Position numbers and translations under genes: made by a program
Notes under the pieces: generated by a model
Database searches by the model: none
What the model saw: only the letters and a program-made list of their open reading frames with translations
Told to the model about the DNA's origin: nothing
From: Urechis unicinctus
Taxonomy: Eukaryota; Annelida; Polychaeta; Xenopneusta; Urechidae
Direction: 5' to 3'
NCBI GenBank assembly: GCA_034190875.2
Contig: CM067354.1
Span: 39,152,634 to 39,216,633, forward strand
Length of the DNA stretch: 64,000 nt
In this document: positions 12,270 to 23,329 of the stretch, piece after piece
How positions within the stretch are numbered: position 1 is the first letter of the stretch
How the letters are laid out: each line of letters begins with the position of its first letter

Positions 12270-12632
12270 CACGAGCTCAGCATCAAAAGCGAATAGCGAT
12301 AAGTCAACTGAGCAAATGGTTACCACAAATACATCTGCCACGGACAACCTCATAACGGTATACCACCACATTTTTTTGTAATTTAAAGGTTCATCTTTAC
12401 ACAGTTTTTTGTACAACCAATAACAATTGAAGGTTCACTGCCGCCTAGTTTTACTGCAGTGTCTTCAACACAGCAAACCTTACAAACAAGCCACAACCAA
12501 TGACAATATGTCTCCATATATTCTGCACCCACACTGCACACCTTAGCAACGGCCGCCTAGTTTGTATGTGTGTCTTAGGTGTCCTGCCATGTGTTCAATA
12601 CAGCATGTGATCCTCGGGAAAATACAAACAAG

Positions 12633-12639
<7 letters not shown>
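12270..12639. repeat. Imperfect direct repeat beside the microsatellite
   Basis: Two imperfect direct copies share GCCGCCTAGTTT and ACAAACAAGCCAC, roughly 12,441-12,494 and 12,550-12,635. They sit where the 3' part of the gypsy element would be expected but lack recognisable LTR ends. The origin is unknown. Confidence 0.4.
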
Positions 12640-12691
<52 letters not shown>

Positions 12692-12694
12692 TAT
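12640..12694. repeat. (TA)n microsatellite
   Basis: About 55 bp of nearly perfect AT dinucleotides with one C interruption near the right end. Length probably varies between individuals. Confidence 0.95.
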
Positions 12695-13109
12695 GTTGTT
12701 ACATGCCTCCATTAAATTGTTATTAAATAAGTTGACCCTTCATACTGCTTCCCTTAACATAAAGGAATATCGTGTATTGCGTATTTTGTCAGGCGGGGAG
12801 CCTACCCTTTCTCGGTATAGGTGTTGGATTTTTATGATGTAGCGATTGTTTTGATAAATGGTTAGAATTATAGAGCTACTAGACGGTATCCTACTGTCGT
12901 CGATGTATCTTTCAAATTAGTCCCTTCTCTTTTGGCCAGATCCATTAAATTGTTAATTCGACCCGTTCAAAACCACAGACAAAGTTCATTCCGCGATAGG
13001 GGATTTTTAAATGTTTTGAATGAATTATCCCAACATGGCCAGACAATCAAAGAGCATCAATGAACATCCCAACTTTAATGATGAACACGAATGATGCTAT
13101 GCTAATGAG
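12695..13109. other. Unassigned gap between microsatellite and arm S
   Basis: No domain or repeat recognised. The open frame that crosses the microsatellite is only a run of alternating Tyr-Ile codons and is not a gene. Confidence 0.35.
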
Positions 13110-13209
13110 GACCAATAATTGATTAATGTGATATTTCATTTCGGAAATGTCATTGATATCACAACCAACACGTCAAAGACAGGGCAGCTCGAGTAAAGCA
13201 TGTATTCAC

Positions 13210-13570
13210 CCAAGGAATGACACCAAGTTCACTTATCACAACCTGCCCATCATCTCAAGCTCAAGCATGACACCAAGTTTAATTATCACACACTGCCTAC
13301 CCTCTCGAGCTCAAGGATGACACCACGTTCATTATCACAACCTGCCTACCATCTCGAGCTCAAGGATGACACCACGTCCATTATCACACCCTGTCTGCCA
13401 TCTTGAGCTCAAGCATGGCACAACGTTCAATTATCACACCCTGCCCATCATCTCGAGCTCAAGCATGACACAAAGTTCAATTATAACACCCTGCCTACCA
13501 TCTCGAGCTCAAGTGTGACACCCAGGTCGTTTATCACACCCTGCTTACCACCTCAAGATCTGGTATGACA
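13210..13570 (-). repeat. ~50-bp minisatellite at the tip of arm S
   Basis: About seven imperfect tandem units of 49-50 bp. Each contains GATGACACC, ATTATCACA, CCTGCCTACC and CTCGAGCTCAAG. Units differ by a few bases. Related arrays sit at 19,470-19,760, at 34,725-35,195 (inverted), and in copy B at 50,690-50,930 and 62,175-62,645. Confidence 0.9.
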
Positions 13571-13639
13571 CCCAACCTCGAGCGCAAGCACGCCTTCGCT
13601 TTGAGCACATCACTTCCGAAGATGAAAGTTTACGCTTGA

Positions 13640-13880
13640 CATCAAGCTCACACACACTTGACATCCAACTCATGTGTGACACCAATCTTGTTTTGGACTC
13701 CCAGCCCACGTATGTTCTCTGTCACCGAACTCACATATGCAACCGCACTCGAGTGTGACACCAAACACACGTGCTACTCAATGACACCAGCTCACGTATA
13801 TGATCCAACTCATGTGTGACACAAAGCTCATGCGCGCCAGCCAATCAGTGTAAGACACGCATCGTATGTATGACACCCTG
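13640..13880 (-). repeat. Secondary short tandem array, ~36-bp units
   Basis: Degenerate units built on CTCACGTATG and GTGTGACACC lie inside the 50-bp array. The same secondary array follows the 50-bp array in arm R (19,800-20,060) and precedes it in reverse in arm Q. The two arrays are therefore an inherited part of family X and not independent expansions. Confidence 0.7.
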
Positions 13881-16439
13881 GCAGGAAATGGGGTGGTGTT
13901 GATCGGTAATATGATAATTTCATCTAATTGATTTCGTTCAAAACTGTTACATATTTCTTATCACTTGTTTTTGGAGGAACTAGCGCAGAATCGTCGTTCA
14001 AAGGTCAATTATGCTGGAATATATCAACCAGAGCCGGGTGCTTATGTTACTCTTAACCCTATTATACCTGACACCTGCCTTCGCCTTTTAGCATTCCCGC
14101 ACAGAGGATAATGAGACAATGACACACAATTACCATTGTTAGTATGATTAATTGATCATCGCTGCAATTTTACAAAAGCCTTTTGTCAGCCATTGCCAAT
14201 ATGTGCTGCTGTTCATTCCTATATCAAAAGTGAATAACGCATATGACATATTCCATTTCCTGAAAGGTGCATCAGCAATGCATAAAACATACACGTCAGG
14301 AGTTATTTCTGATACTTATATTTGAATAATAGATAATTTAGGCTGACATAGCACCCAGCAGCAAGTGTACTAACAGTGATTGTGCTTATTCTTCGATAAA
14401 AACATCTTACTGGTACGTTCATGCAGAGTTCTAACATTAAGAGTCGATTCTATCCGCGGCCATATTCGAAGAGTAGTATGCCAGTGAGCCACCGATTTAT
14501 AGCAGATGATTCAACATTCTGCCTCACGTTCTCCTGTTGAGTATTACAAGAAGTAACGGTATTTCACTTGGCAGGGTTCCCACAAAAAGTCTACTGAAAA
14601 CTGAAATGGAGGTCAATTCGATCTAATGACATTGCAGGTATATAACAAATCATGCAAGGGCCACACAAGCCAGGCCCATATAATTTGAAGCACACTCACA
14701 GACACCCTTTTATTAGTTACGAAATGAAATATTGTGCCTGATTAGAATTTTATGTCATTTGCGAATGTATACAGGTGTACCACACCAACCGTTACGAAAC
14801 ATATTTGTCACAAACCGTACGGCTTATTCCAAGTATCCGTTTAAATGAGCCTCCTTTGTGCATAAATTCAAGTATGAGTGCTAAAATTCCATCACTCATC
14901 ATCATAACGAACCACTTTCAACCAAGTTTTATTGGGTAAAAATTCCAATTATCAACTGCAATGGTTTATATTTGAAAGGTTGTAGTTTTCAGAATCCTTT
15001 GAACAATCTGTTCTTTGTCGAATGGCGCATAGCTTCTGAAAAATGTGTGTCATTACTCAATCCTTAATCGAGTTCTTCATACAACGATTCAGCTGAATAC
15101 CGTAAATGAGTTGAGATAGAAGATAACTAAGGTCCAGTTAATGCCGATAAATTGTACAATGCTAAGTTCTATTATAAGACTCTAAATCCTCAATTTCCAA
15201 CCTATGCCGACAATCTGTTTGATCTATAGATAACACTGTTATTATGATGAACCTGAGTTAGCAGGCACAAACTAAATAAGTGATTGTTGCATTAATTCGT
15301 TGTTCATGATACAATCATGAAAGTAGACTTATATGTGTATTATTGGCATTTGCACAAAAGTTGCTTGGTATTTTCGTTTGCATTAGACACCTGATGCTAT
15401 GTCCAAATATAACTGTAGAAAATCAATTACCAATGGGTGGATTGTGGAGGTTCCGCTGAAGAGCTGAGGAATAGATGAACTTAGGAGAGGGGCATTATTG
15501 AGAGTAATAGATGAGTAGAGGGACAGAGCATAATCAATCGAAAGCTCAGGCTGCGAGGCCGAACTGAACAAAGAGAACATCCATCTGGTTTCTAAGCCAA
15601 ACAACTTAATTTAGTGTTTTGTATTGGAATAGTGAAGGCACGGCTGTTTTTTTTTTTAACTAAACAGATGGGCTTATAATCAGCTGTGGATGACCATTGT
15701 AACAACATAACTTAAATGTGTGAGCAATTGATATCTGATCAATGGGACTACAACCGAATTTAATCACTGGCATTTGCTAACCTTAATTGACCAGATCCTT
15801 TCCTTCATCTAGCAAAATAATAAAACAATCCAGCAGAATTTGGGTAAGGTAATTCTTTTATGTATCATGATATAGAATCTAACACATTTTTTAATATATA
15901 ACTTGCCACATTGTACAATGCCGCACTGATTATAGCCAAAGGGGAAAGTCAATTGGGTAAAAAACAGCTCCTTGATTGTACTGTGCTACAGCGTTGTTTT
16001 GTCTTATTGTAAGGCTTGATCAACAAAATGGCGTTTTTTAACTTTCCTGTGAATTATTTGCTGAATAGCTCAATCAACATGCCCATCTTCGGTTAAATCC
16101 AAAGGGAGCTAACAATGGTTACTCCCGTAAAGCATACATGTATTTGATTATAATACAGCCATATAATGCTGTTAATGAACGGTACCGTACAATTACATGT
16201 TTTATACACAGTACACTTGATGTTTCCTTATTATGCAATTTATCAATCCAATTCGCCAGACACATCGCAATACACTTAATGCCTCCGCTACAGGCGATAT
16301 ATAATTATATTGATATCGCCAGCAGTGTTTACGATAAGTCCGATCCAGCATGATAGCTGACAGTGATATTCCTTTGAAACAGTGGGTTTTTTTTTTTCAA
16401 GAGAGGCGTTGCGTTGATAATTAATATTTAAGCTAATAT

Positions 16440-18814
16440 TTCTTCCAGGATGAGTCAAGGGGCGAAATTAATAACCTTGAGTATCGCGATAAGGCGACTC
16501 GCATTGAACAGCGACGGTGTTTGTTGCCATTGCCGACGGCCTGCAGCTGATGTTGCCTTGTCGAATTTATACAAGATTGTTACCTTTTTGGTACATACAC
16601 AATAAACATATCCATTTAATATCGAGGATCTATGGCTTACAAGAGCAGAACTTACAATTTAGCATATATTGCTTTCTTTACTGAGCGGATGACTTCTATT
16701 GTATTTGTCATAACAAAAATAATGACTGGAGTTGCTACTCATTCCTTTTATGGGTTTTGGGTAAATTCGTCCATGTTCCATCTCATACGCACGTTGAGCC
16801 CAAAAGGTTAGCTATTTTATCGACTATGAAATGTCATTGCTCATAGACGATCTATCGAGTCATATTATCGGCCCGGTCATGAGATTTTCTCTTGTTTTTC
16901 TATACCTAGCTTTGCCACAGTTGCTCCTTCTGTACTGTAATCAGCCTTTATCATCGGTAACATGCCTCATTGCCAATGCGCGTTTCTATTTCCCACGAGG
17001 ACGTTTTTCTCATGAATATTGAATCCTGAAGTATAAAAAAATATAGATCGAGATTGCCTACTGGGTTGAGTGATCCTTATTACCAATAAGCTGACTTTGA
17101 AAATACTTCCCAATCTTTAATTGAATTTAAATGATGCACGCATTCGTCTTGAGATATAATGCATTAAACGAGTGACCATCTTCTGTCTACGTTTTAAAAT
17201 GCAAGCCAACGTTCGCACGATGGCCACCCAAAAGGTGTCTTGTTTAAATAATCAAAAAGCCTTAAAATGGGCAAAGCATAAAGGGTGTTTCATGTTTAAT
17301 TAAAACTTATTAGAGACCATTTTAGAAAATATATTTACACTTACCACAAAAGTGAGATCAGCGCCCGAGCATACATATCACTATTTATCCGAGTAACACT
17401 CGGAATAACACCCCTACCATCCAATTACCTGTTTATATTGATAACACTGCCACCATCTATTCAGCTATTCCATTCTGCAACAGTCCAACTTTTTACTTAT
17501 TCATCACGCATGATTAAGCCCCGCCCCTCTTATCATCTATTCCTCTCAATAATGCCCCTATGCTAAGCTGATCTTTTCCAATCAATAAAGCCCCGCCTCA
17601 GCTCATCTCTTCTACAAGTTAGTTTTGACATAGCATAAATCTATGCTTATCCGTTCAATTAAAGAGAATGTCTTCGTCTGTGTATTTGCATCAACTCATC
17701 ACTTTAATTTTTGCCAGTGTATATAATGCTCAAGTGAAACGATATCAAGATAATATACTTCATATCATAACGTGTTTAAACGAAAGCACCAAGCATCTTT
17801 TGTACGAATGGAAATAATACACATATAGGTCTGGCTTCTTCGCTATGCTTGTATCACAAACAACACATTCTTGCAATAATAATTTCGTTGTGATGATGGG
17901 TAATGAAATTATTGCGCTCAGCAAAACATGGATTCATGGCATTGCCTCCGTTCATTCGCATTTGGGTCGTTTTTGGCTTCTCTGGCCATGTACAGCCATT
18001 CATGGCAGTAGCTCATACTTGAATTTATCTCCGAGGGAAGTTCACATTAACAGGTACTTGGAACAAGCGTACGTTTTACGACAAATATGTTACATAACGT
18101 ATGGTGTGGAACGCATGCATACATCCGCAGATGATATAAAATCCTAATTAGGCACAAGCATCCATTTCATAACTAATGAAAGTGTGTCTATGAGTGTGTT
18201 CCAATTATTTCTGTCTGGCTTGTAAGGCCATTGGGTTAATTGCTATATACCTACTATTAGATCGATCGACCTCCATCGCAGTGTTCCGAAGTTTTGGCGC
18301 TGTGAGCCTGGCAAGTGAAATATCGTTTCTTCTTGTAATACCTAATAAGATAAACATGAAGCTGAATGTGGAGTCATCTGATATAAATTTGGTGGCTCAC
18401 AGTTGTAACACTCTTCTATCAATGCCACGATGTGAATCGACACGCAGTTTTAGAACAATACATATACGTACCATAAAACTATTAGTGTGCAAAGATGTTT
18501 TTATAGACGAATACGCAAAATCACTGTCAGAACACTTGCTGCTAAGAGATATAGCAGCCTAATATATATATTATTGATATACAAGTATCAGAGATAACTC
18601 CCGACGGGTATGTTTTATCCATTGTCTAAATCACCTTTCAGGAATATGTGATATGCGTCATTCCGTTTTCATATATTAACAGCAGCAATTAGATGACATA
18701 AACATATAACCGATCAGTACCGCCCCATATACTGGCTGGGTGTTATACATGCGATGCGTGTCACACACATTGGTTGGCAAACATGATCTTGGTGTCACAC
18801 ATAACTTGGATGAC
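16440..18814 (+). mobile_element. Family X repeat arm P (plus orientation), copy A
   Basis: It reads in the same direction as arm Q: TATCCATTTAATATC block, GAGTAACACTCGG block, CCCCGCCCC block, GATGGGTAATGAAATT block, then the GAATGTGGAGTCATCTGATA block. It ends at 18,750-18,814 with a remnant of the satellite in reverse orientation. Its reverse complement matches arm R over more than 2 kb, so P and R face each other. Compared with copy B it lacks about 780 bp near 16,556; the short CTTG shared at the junction suggests a microhomology deletion. Short frames at 17,845-18,147 and 18,194-18,562 have no recognised domain. Confidence 0.75.
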
Positions 18815-19355
18815 TGTCACGGACGGAATAACTCAACCATGAGCTGGGATCAGTTTTATTCATTTTCCCGAGCGTCGACAAATTAGAACTAAGCAACTAG
18901 GCTATGTACGACTGTGTGTGTGTGTATGTATCTAAGGGGATCTCGTTTTCAGAGATGGGAAGCAATTTTATTTGATCTGTCAAGTTACGACTAACAAGTC
19001 AGATTGTTGCACCTAGGGATCCCGACGTTGCGGAGAACAAACCCTTTTATAGGGGGCCCAGCCCTTTTCATCACGTGGAAATCGTAACAGCCCACAAAAA
19101 TCTTAGGGTCCCTTAACGCGTAGGTGATTTCGCAGACGGATTTCTATGTGCAATATGGTTTTCGCTGACGGATTCCATGAGCGATATTTTGATCTTCAGT
19201 TGAACTTTTCCTCATTCTTCCAGTTTCAGGTTGCTGTGCAATCATAAGATAATAACCAAAATAAGTAAAGCTGCACAGTCTATTGTGGCTAATAGACTCA
19301 CCAGTTTATGTCGTCCGACTAGATATCCACCAGATGAATTAGACAACAATATAGC
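18815..19355 (-). mobile_element. Solo-LTR candidate between arms P and R
   Basis: On the minus strand this spacer has the layout of a long terminal repeat. It has a TATA box (TATAAAAG, 19,044-19,051), about 190 bp further an AATAAA signal (18,855-18,860), and 40 bp later an end reading CCGTCCGTGACA at 18,815. LTRs commonly end in CA. I could not fix the other end or find a target duplication, and no internal retroelement genes flank it. The copy at 50,092-50,570 lacks or replaces about 100 bp in the middle. Confidence 0.5.
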
Positions 19356-19469
19356 GTGTTTAATGCGATATTTCATTCGCCAACCTTATTGGTAACCCAA
19401 CTAGCTCGTTTGTGACGTCAGAGACGCTATAGCTCGATTATTGCAACTATTCAGCTAAGGTATTGGCAC

Positions 19470-20060
19470 ACAGCTCTCTAATCACACCCTGCTTGCCACC
19501 TTAAGCTCTAGCATGACACCCAGGTCACTTATTACATCCTTCCCACAACCTTCAGCTCTAGCATGACTCAAAGGACCCTTATCAATATTGTCCACAACCT
19601 CAAGCTCTAGTGAGACTTCCAATTTACGTATCACAACCTGCTCACACTCTCAAGCTCTAGTACGACTTCCAATTCACATATCACAACATGCTCACAATAT
19701 CAAGCTCTAGTATGACATCTTAGACACTTATCACAAGCTGATCACTGCCTCGAGCACAGGTATGACATCCATCCTGAGTACAGCCTACATGATCCATACG
19801 ATAAAGTTAACGTATCAGCCAAAGCTCACACATGACATCCAGCTGGTGTTTCCCTCCAAAATTATTTCGGAAACCCAGCCCACGAATGCTGTGTGACACC
19901 CAGCTCACGCATACCACCCCACGCGTATGCGACCGACACCCAGCTCATGTATGCCATTCATCTTGTGTAAAACACCCAGCTCAAAAATGCCATCTAACGC
20001 ATGTGTGACGCTAAACTCACGTATGCCAACCAATCAGTGTGACACCCGATACGGAAATTG
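19470..20060 (-). repeat. Minisatellite arrays at the tip of arm R
   Basis: About six 50-bp units sharing CAAGCTCTAGTATGACA and ATCACAACCTGCTCAC are followed by degenerate ~36-bp units with CCCAGCTCACG and GTGTGACACC. Copy B (50,690-51,220) has lost about one unit, so the array changes length. Confidence 0.85.
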
Positions 20061-20116
20061 TGCGGCAATTGTCAGTAATGTATTCGTGGCCACTAGCGCA
20101 GAACCATTGAGCTAAT

Positions 20117-20290
20117 GGTCAAATAGGGTGAAATATAACCACAAGAGTTGGATTGTCATGTCCAAAAGGGAGGAATATAACCACAAGAGTTGGATTGTTA
20201 CGTCAAATAGGGTGGAATATAACAACAAGAGTTATATTATTACATCAAATAGGGCGGAATATAAGAACAAGAGCTGGATTGTTACGTCGC
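20117..20290 (-). repeat. 42-bp tandem repeat, four units
   Basis: Four units share GTCAAATAGGGTGGAATATA and then ACCACAAGAGTTGGATTGTT. Copy B has the same four at 51,282-51,455. Arms S and Q each have only one matching unit (about 14,003-14,060 and 34,490-34,545), so the expansion is specific to arm R and predates the A/B duplication. Confidence 0.9.
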
Positions 20291-22310
20291 CCTAAACCCT
20301 TGTATATCTGACACCCGCCTCTCGTCCATGGTAACCCCGCACAGAGAAGCACACCACAATTAAAAACTGAGACTCATTTACCATTGCTAGTATGATTTAA
20401 TGTTCAATCCCTGCTACCTTATAAAAGCTCTTTGTTAGCCATCGCCGATGTTTCCCGCTGTTGATACATATATCAAAAATGAAGGACGCATATAACACAT
20501 TCTGATACCTATATAAGAATAACAGATGACCAAGGCTGATTTAGCCTCAAGCATCAAGTACCTTAACAGTTTTATGGTACGTTCATGACTGTGAGTCACC
20601 CGATTTATAGCAGATGATTCCATATTCTGCCCCACGTACTCCTATTTGGCATTACAAGAAGTAACGATATTTCACTTGGGAAGGTTGACCGCAGAAGACT
20701 TCGAAACACTGCGGTGGAGGTCGATTGATCTAATAGCATGGTAGGTAAATAGAAAATCCCCCAAGGGCCCCCACAAGCCAGACCGAAATAATTTGACACA
20801 CTCAAATACACGCTTTTATTAGTTCTTGTGCCTAATTAGGATTTTGTTTTATCTGCGGATGCATGCATGTGTTACACACCAAGCGTTGCGGAACATATTT
20901 GTCGCAAAACGTACGGCTTGTTCCAAGTAACTGTCTCGGGCATGGATTCAAGTATGAGCTCCTGTCATGAATACATGTTTGTTCTGAGTTTAGTCGTTGG
21001 GGGAATTATTTCTTAAAATCAGTTTTATAATGGCCTCCGAGCTCAACACATCTCCCTCCAATCTTTAGGCAACGTTTTCAAACAATCAATTCATGTAAAA
21101 AAGCTCAATTCTTCTAAACCCTGCCCTTTGAGTTTGAGCCTTCATTATCACAAGTGCCATGCATTTCACGATACGACATTTGTAGTAAACATCATTCACT
21201 TGAATACCCTGTTATCTAGTTATATTGCCACATGGTACTGTTTATGAGCAATAAAAAGTTACCAAACAAGAGACAGCAATAGTCGCCCACTATTGCAACA
21301 TTAAGTATTTTCCTTTCATTTACACCTCGCAACCATTTGCATGACATGCCATGGTCCAATTTCTTCTTCCTGTTATGCTTCCTGATGTCATGCTGTCTCA
21401 AAATTCTAATTATAAACAGCAATGGTCTACATTTGACTGGTTGCAGATTTCAATATCCATAGCTTCTGACAAATGTCTGCCTTTATTGCGTTCCGTAATT
21501 GGATGGGCGGGGTGTTATTCAGAGAATAAGACAGTATGAGTGTTACTCATATGAATAGAGAGTAGAACTCCATTGTGAGGAATCGATCGTGCAATGTCCA
21601 ACAGAAGATATGACAAATAAATGTATGTGTTGTAAAGTATTGATCTAACCATTGTGGTAAACGTTAATATATTTTCTAAGATGGTCTCTATAATATTTTA
21701 CTAAACATCAAACACTCTTAATGCTTTTTCCATTTTAAGGCTTTTTGATTATTTAAACACAACACTTTTTAGGCGGCCATCGTGCGAACGTTGGCTAGCA
21801 TTTTAAAACGTAGACAGAATATAGTCACTCGTAATAATTATATCTCATAACGAATACATGCATCATTTGAATTCAAGGATTTGACATTGTTGAATGCGTG
21901 GGCAGTATTTGCAAAGTCAGCTTATTGGTCGTACGATTCATTCAACCCTGTAGGAAATCTCGGTCTATACTTTTTGCATATTTTAGGATGAGGTATTCAT
22001 GAGATAGACGTCCACGTTATAAATTGCCAATGGTGCATGTTGCCGATGATAAAGGCTGATTACAGTACAGATGGTGCTACTGAAGCAAGGCAAAGTAACG
22101 AAAAACAAGAGAATACCTCAAGGCGGACATGATTCTATAAGTCGACGGATCGTCCATGAGCAGTGAGCGTATGAAATAATTTTTGATATGTTTGAACTGG
22201 ACGAGTATTTCACTGTAAGGAATCAGTAAAAACTAGAGAGTGCTAATGGTGTTGGACAACTAGCATATTTATGATTTTATAAGTCGAGTCACTATTTGTG
22301 TTATGACAAA

Positions 22311-22463
22311 TTATAAATTCTGCTTTTGTAAGCCATAAAACTCCGATATTGAATGGATATATTCATCATGTAAGTACCAATAAAGGTGGCGATCTTGCAT
22401 AAATTCAAAAAGACTGTTCTCAAAATATTCACGCGTGCTCTGGAAGGCATCTACTGAGCTCAG
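22311..22463 (-). pseudogene. Family X coding relic, arm R, copy A
   Basis: The minus strand is open for 50 codons from 22,463 to a TAA at 22,311. It includes EYFENSLFEFMQDRHLYWYL and HDEYIHSISEFYG. Copy B at 53,628-53,780 is nearly identical. Arm Q at 25,710-25,829, though quite divergent in DNA, keeps the same frame (GFMQDRHRYWYIHVKYIHV). The B copy of arm P at 47,822 onwards begins in the same frame (EYFENSLVEFIQD) and then loses one base. The aromatic-rich helix-like peptide is not one I recognise. No start codon is evident; it may be an exon or an inner part of a larger gene. Confidence 0.5.
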
Positions 22464-22562
22464 TATGTTTTGTTCAGCTGTTTTTTTCTATGATGGCTTA
22501 CGTGTGAATACAATCTACTGCAACACTGGAGTTTGCAACCCCGAAACAGCTGGCAAAGTATG

Positions 22563-22757
22563 ATAACGGCTTGCTTTGTGAAAACTACTCTCCTTGTGTT
22601 TCTCTCTGCATTAAATTATCACGTAGCAGCAGATAAAACCTGGTATTTTGTTCTCTTCGATCCTATTCCACGTCGTTTTCAAATTCCGACGTTTGTGAAC
22701 AATGAAATGAATATATACACATCAATGAGGAAATCAATCTATTGCGATATGTTAATC
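22563..22757 (+). pseudogene. Broken copy of an 82-aa signal-peptide-like frame
   Basis: This is the copy-A counterpart of 53,877-54,125. It begins MITACFVKTTLLVFLSALNY, which looks like a signal peptide. It then has an 18-bp insertion and, after YCDML, a deletion that creates an early stop. The strand is opposite to the coding relic of arm R just to the left, so it may be a chance frame. The function is unknown. Confidence 0.25.
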
Positions 22758-23329
22758 TGATATATTCTGCAAGGAAAGAGATAAATGTTAGGGTTGCTTC
22801 GTTTAAATCCAATTAACCCAAGCATTGCTTTCTCCCTTGGCAAATTCTGTCCATGTAATTAATGTAATAATAACAAATAAGAAGCTGTTATCCGTCACAG
22901 TTGGAGCAATATGGTTATCCAAATCCCCGAAAATGGTGCTCATTTGGCCATCCTACAAAGATTACGGTTGATGTGTATTATCTTTGGCGTCACCGTTCCA
23001 TGAAGTGACAGCAGCCAATGGACAATGGGCAGTTTATCCGCGGTAGTCTGTCAAAATGTTAGCTAATTCGCCAAATTGTTTACCGCATTGTCACCTCTGC
23101 TCTTGCTGTTTCCCACATGCTTTTAAGTGTTTGATATTCATGGTCTTCTACAATGACGCTCGAACAAAAAGGTCAAATTTTGACGAGACCACTACCTTCT
23201 GCACATATTTCACAAACCATTCAAATACAAGAACTATGTTTGCACTCAATATCAATGATATAGGCTATATAATGCTCAATGTGCTGTAGTGTGGAAATTT
23301 TTCCCCGCCATCAGCCGGATGTCGTTACT

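Larger units (their letters stand above)
9670..12270 (+). mobile_element. Degenerate Ty3/gypsy-type LTR retrotransposon, internal part
   Basis: Relics appear in canonical order on the plus strand: gag-like region with a CCHC knuckle, aspartic protease, partial reverse transcriptase, RT-RNase H connection, RNase H. They are split over all three frames by frameshifts and stops. Integrase, envelope and both LTRs are not visible. The order protease-RT-RNase H, the YIDDIIVYS box and the TDAS RNase H motif fit Ty3/gypsy (Metaviridae) rather than copia or BEL. The local GC content is higher than around it. This is a dead copy. Confidence 0.85.
13110..16110 (-). mobile_element. Family X repeat arm S (minus orientation)
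   Basis: In reverse complement this segment follows the same order as arm Q (24.9-35.2 kb). It starts near 16,110 with TTCAGCAAATAATTCACAGG and has the shared CAGCGGAACCTCCACAATCC-like block near 15,450. It then has the conserved block at about 14,430-14,830 and ends in the minisatellite at 13,210-13,570. It lacks some internal blocks of Q. Divergence from Q is considerable, so the copy is old. No transposase is visible. I define orientation so that the minisatellite is the 3' end. Confidence 0.7.

Noticed and set aside
12579-12842. 87-codon frame crossing the (TA)n microsatellite
   Set aside because: The middle is only alternating Tyr-Ile from the microsatellite; the flanks show no domain.
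13210-13570. Possible CRISPR-like array
   Set aside because: The units have no separate spacers: the whole 50 bp is repeated with scattered changes, there are no cas genes, and the window is eukaryotic.
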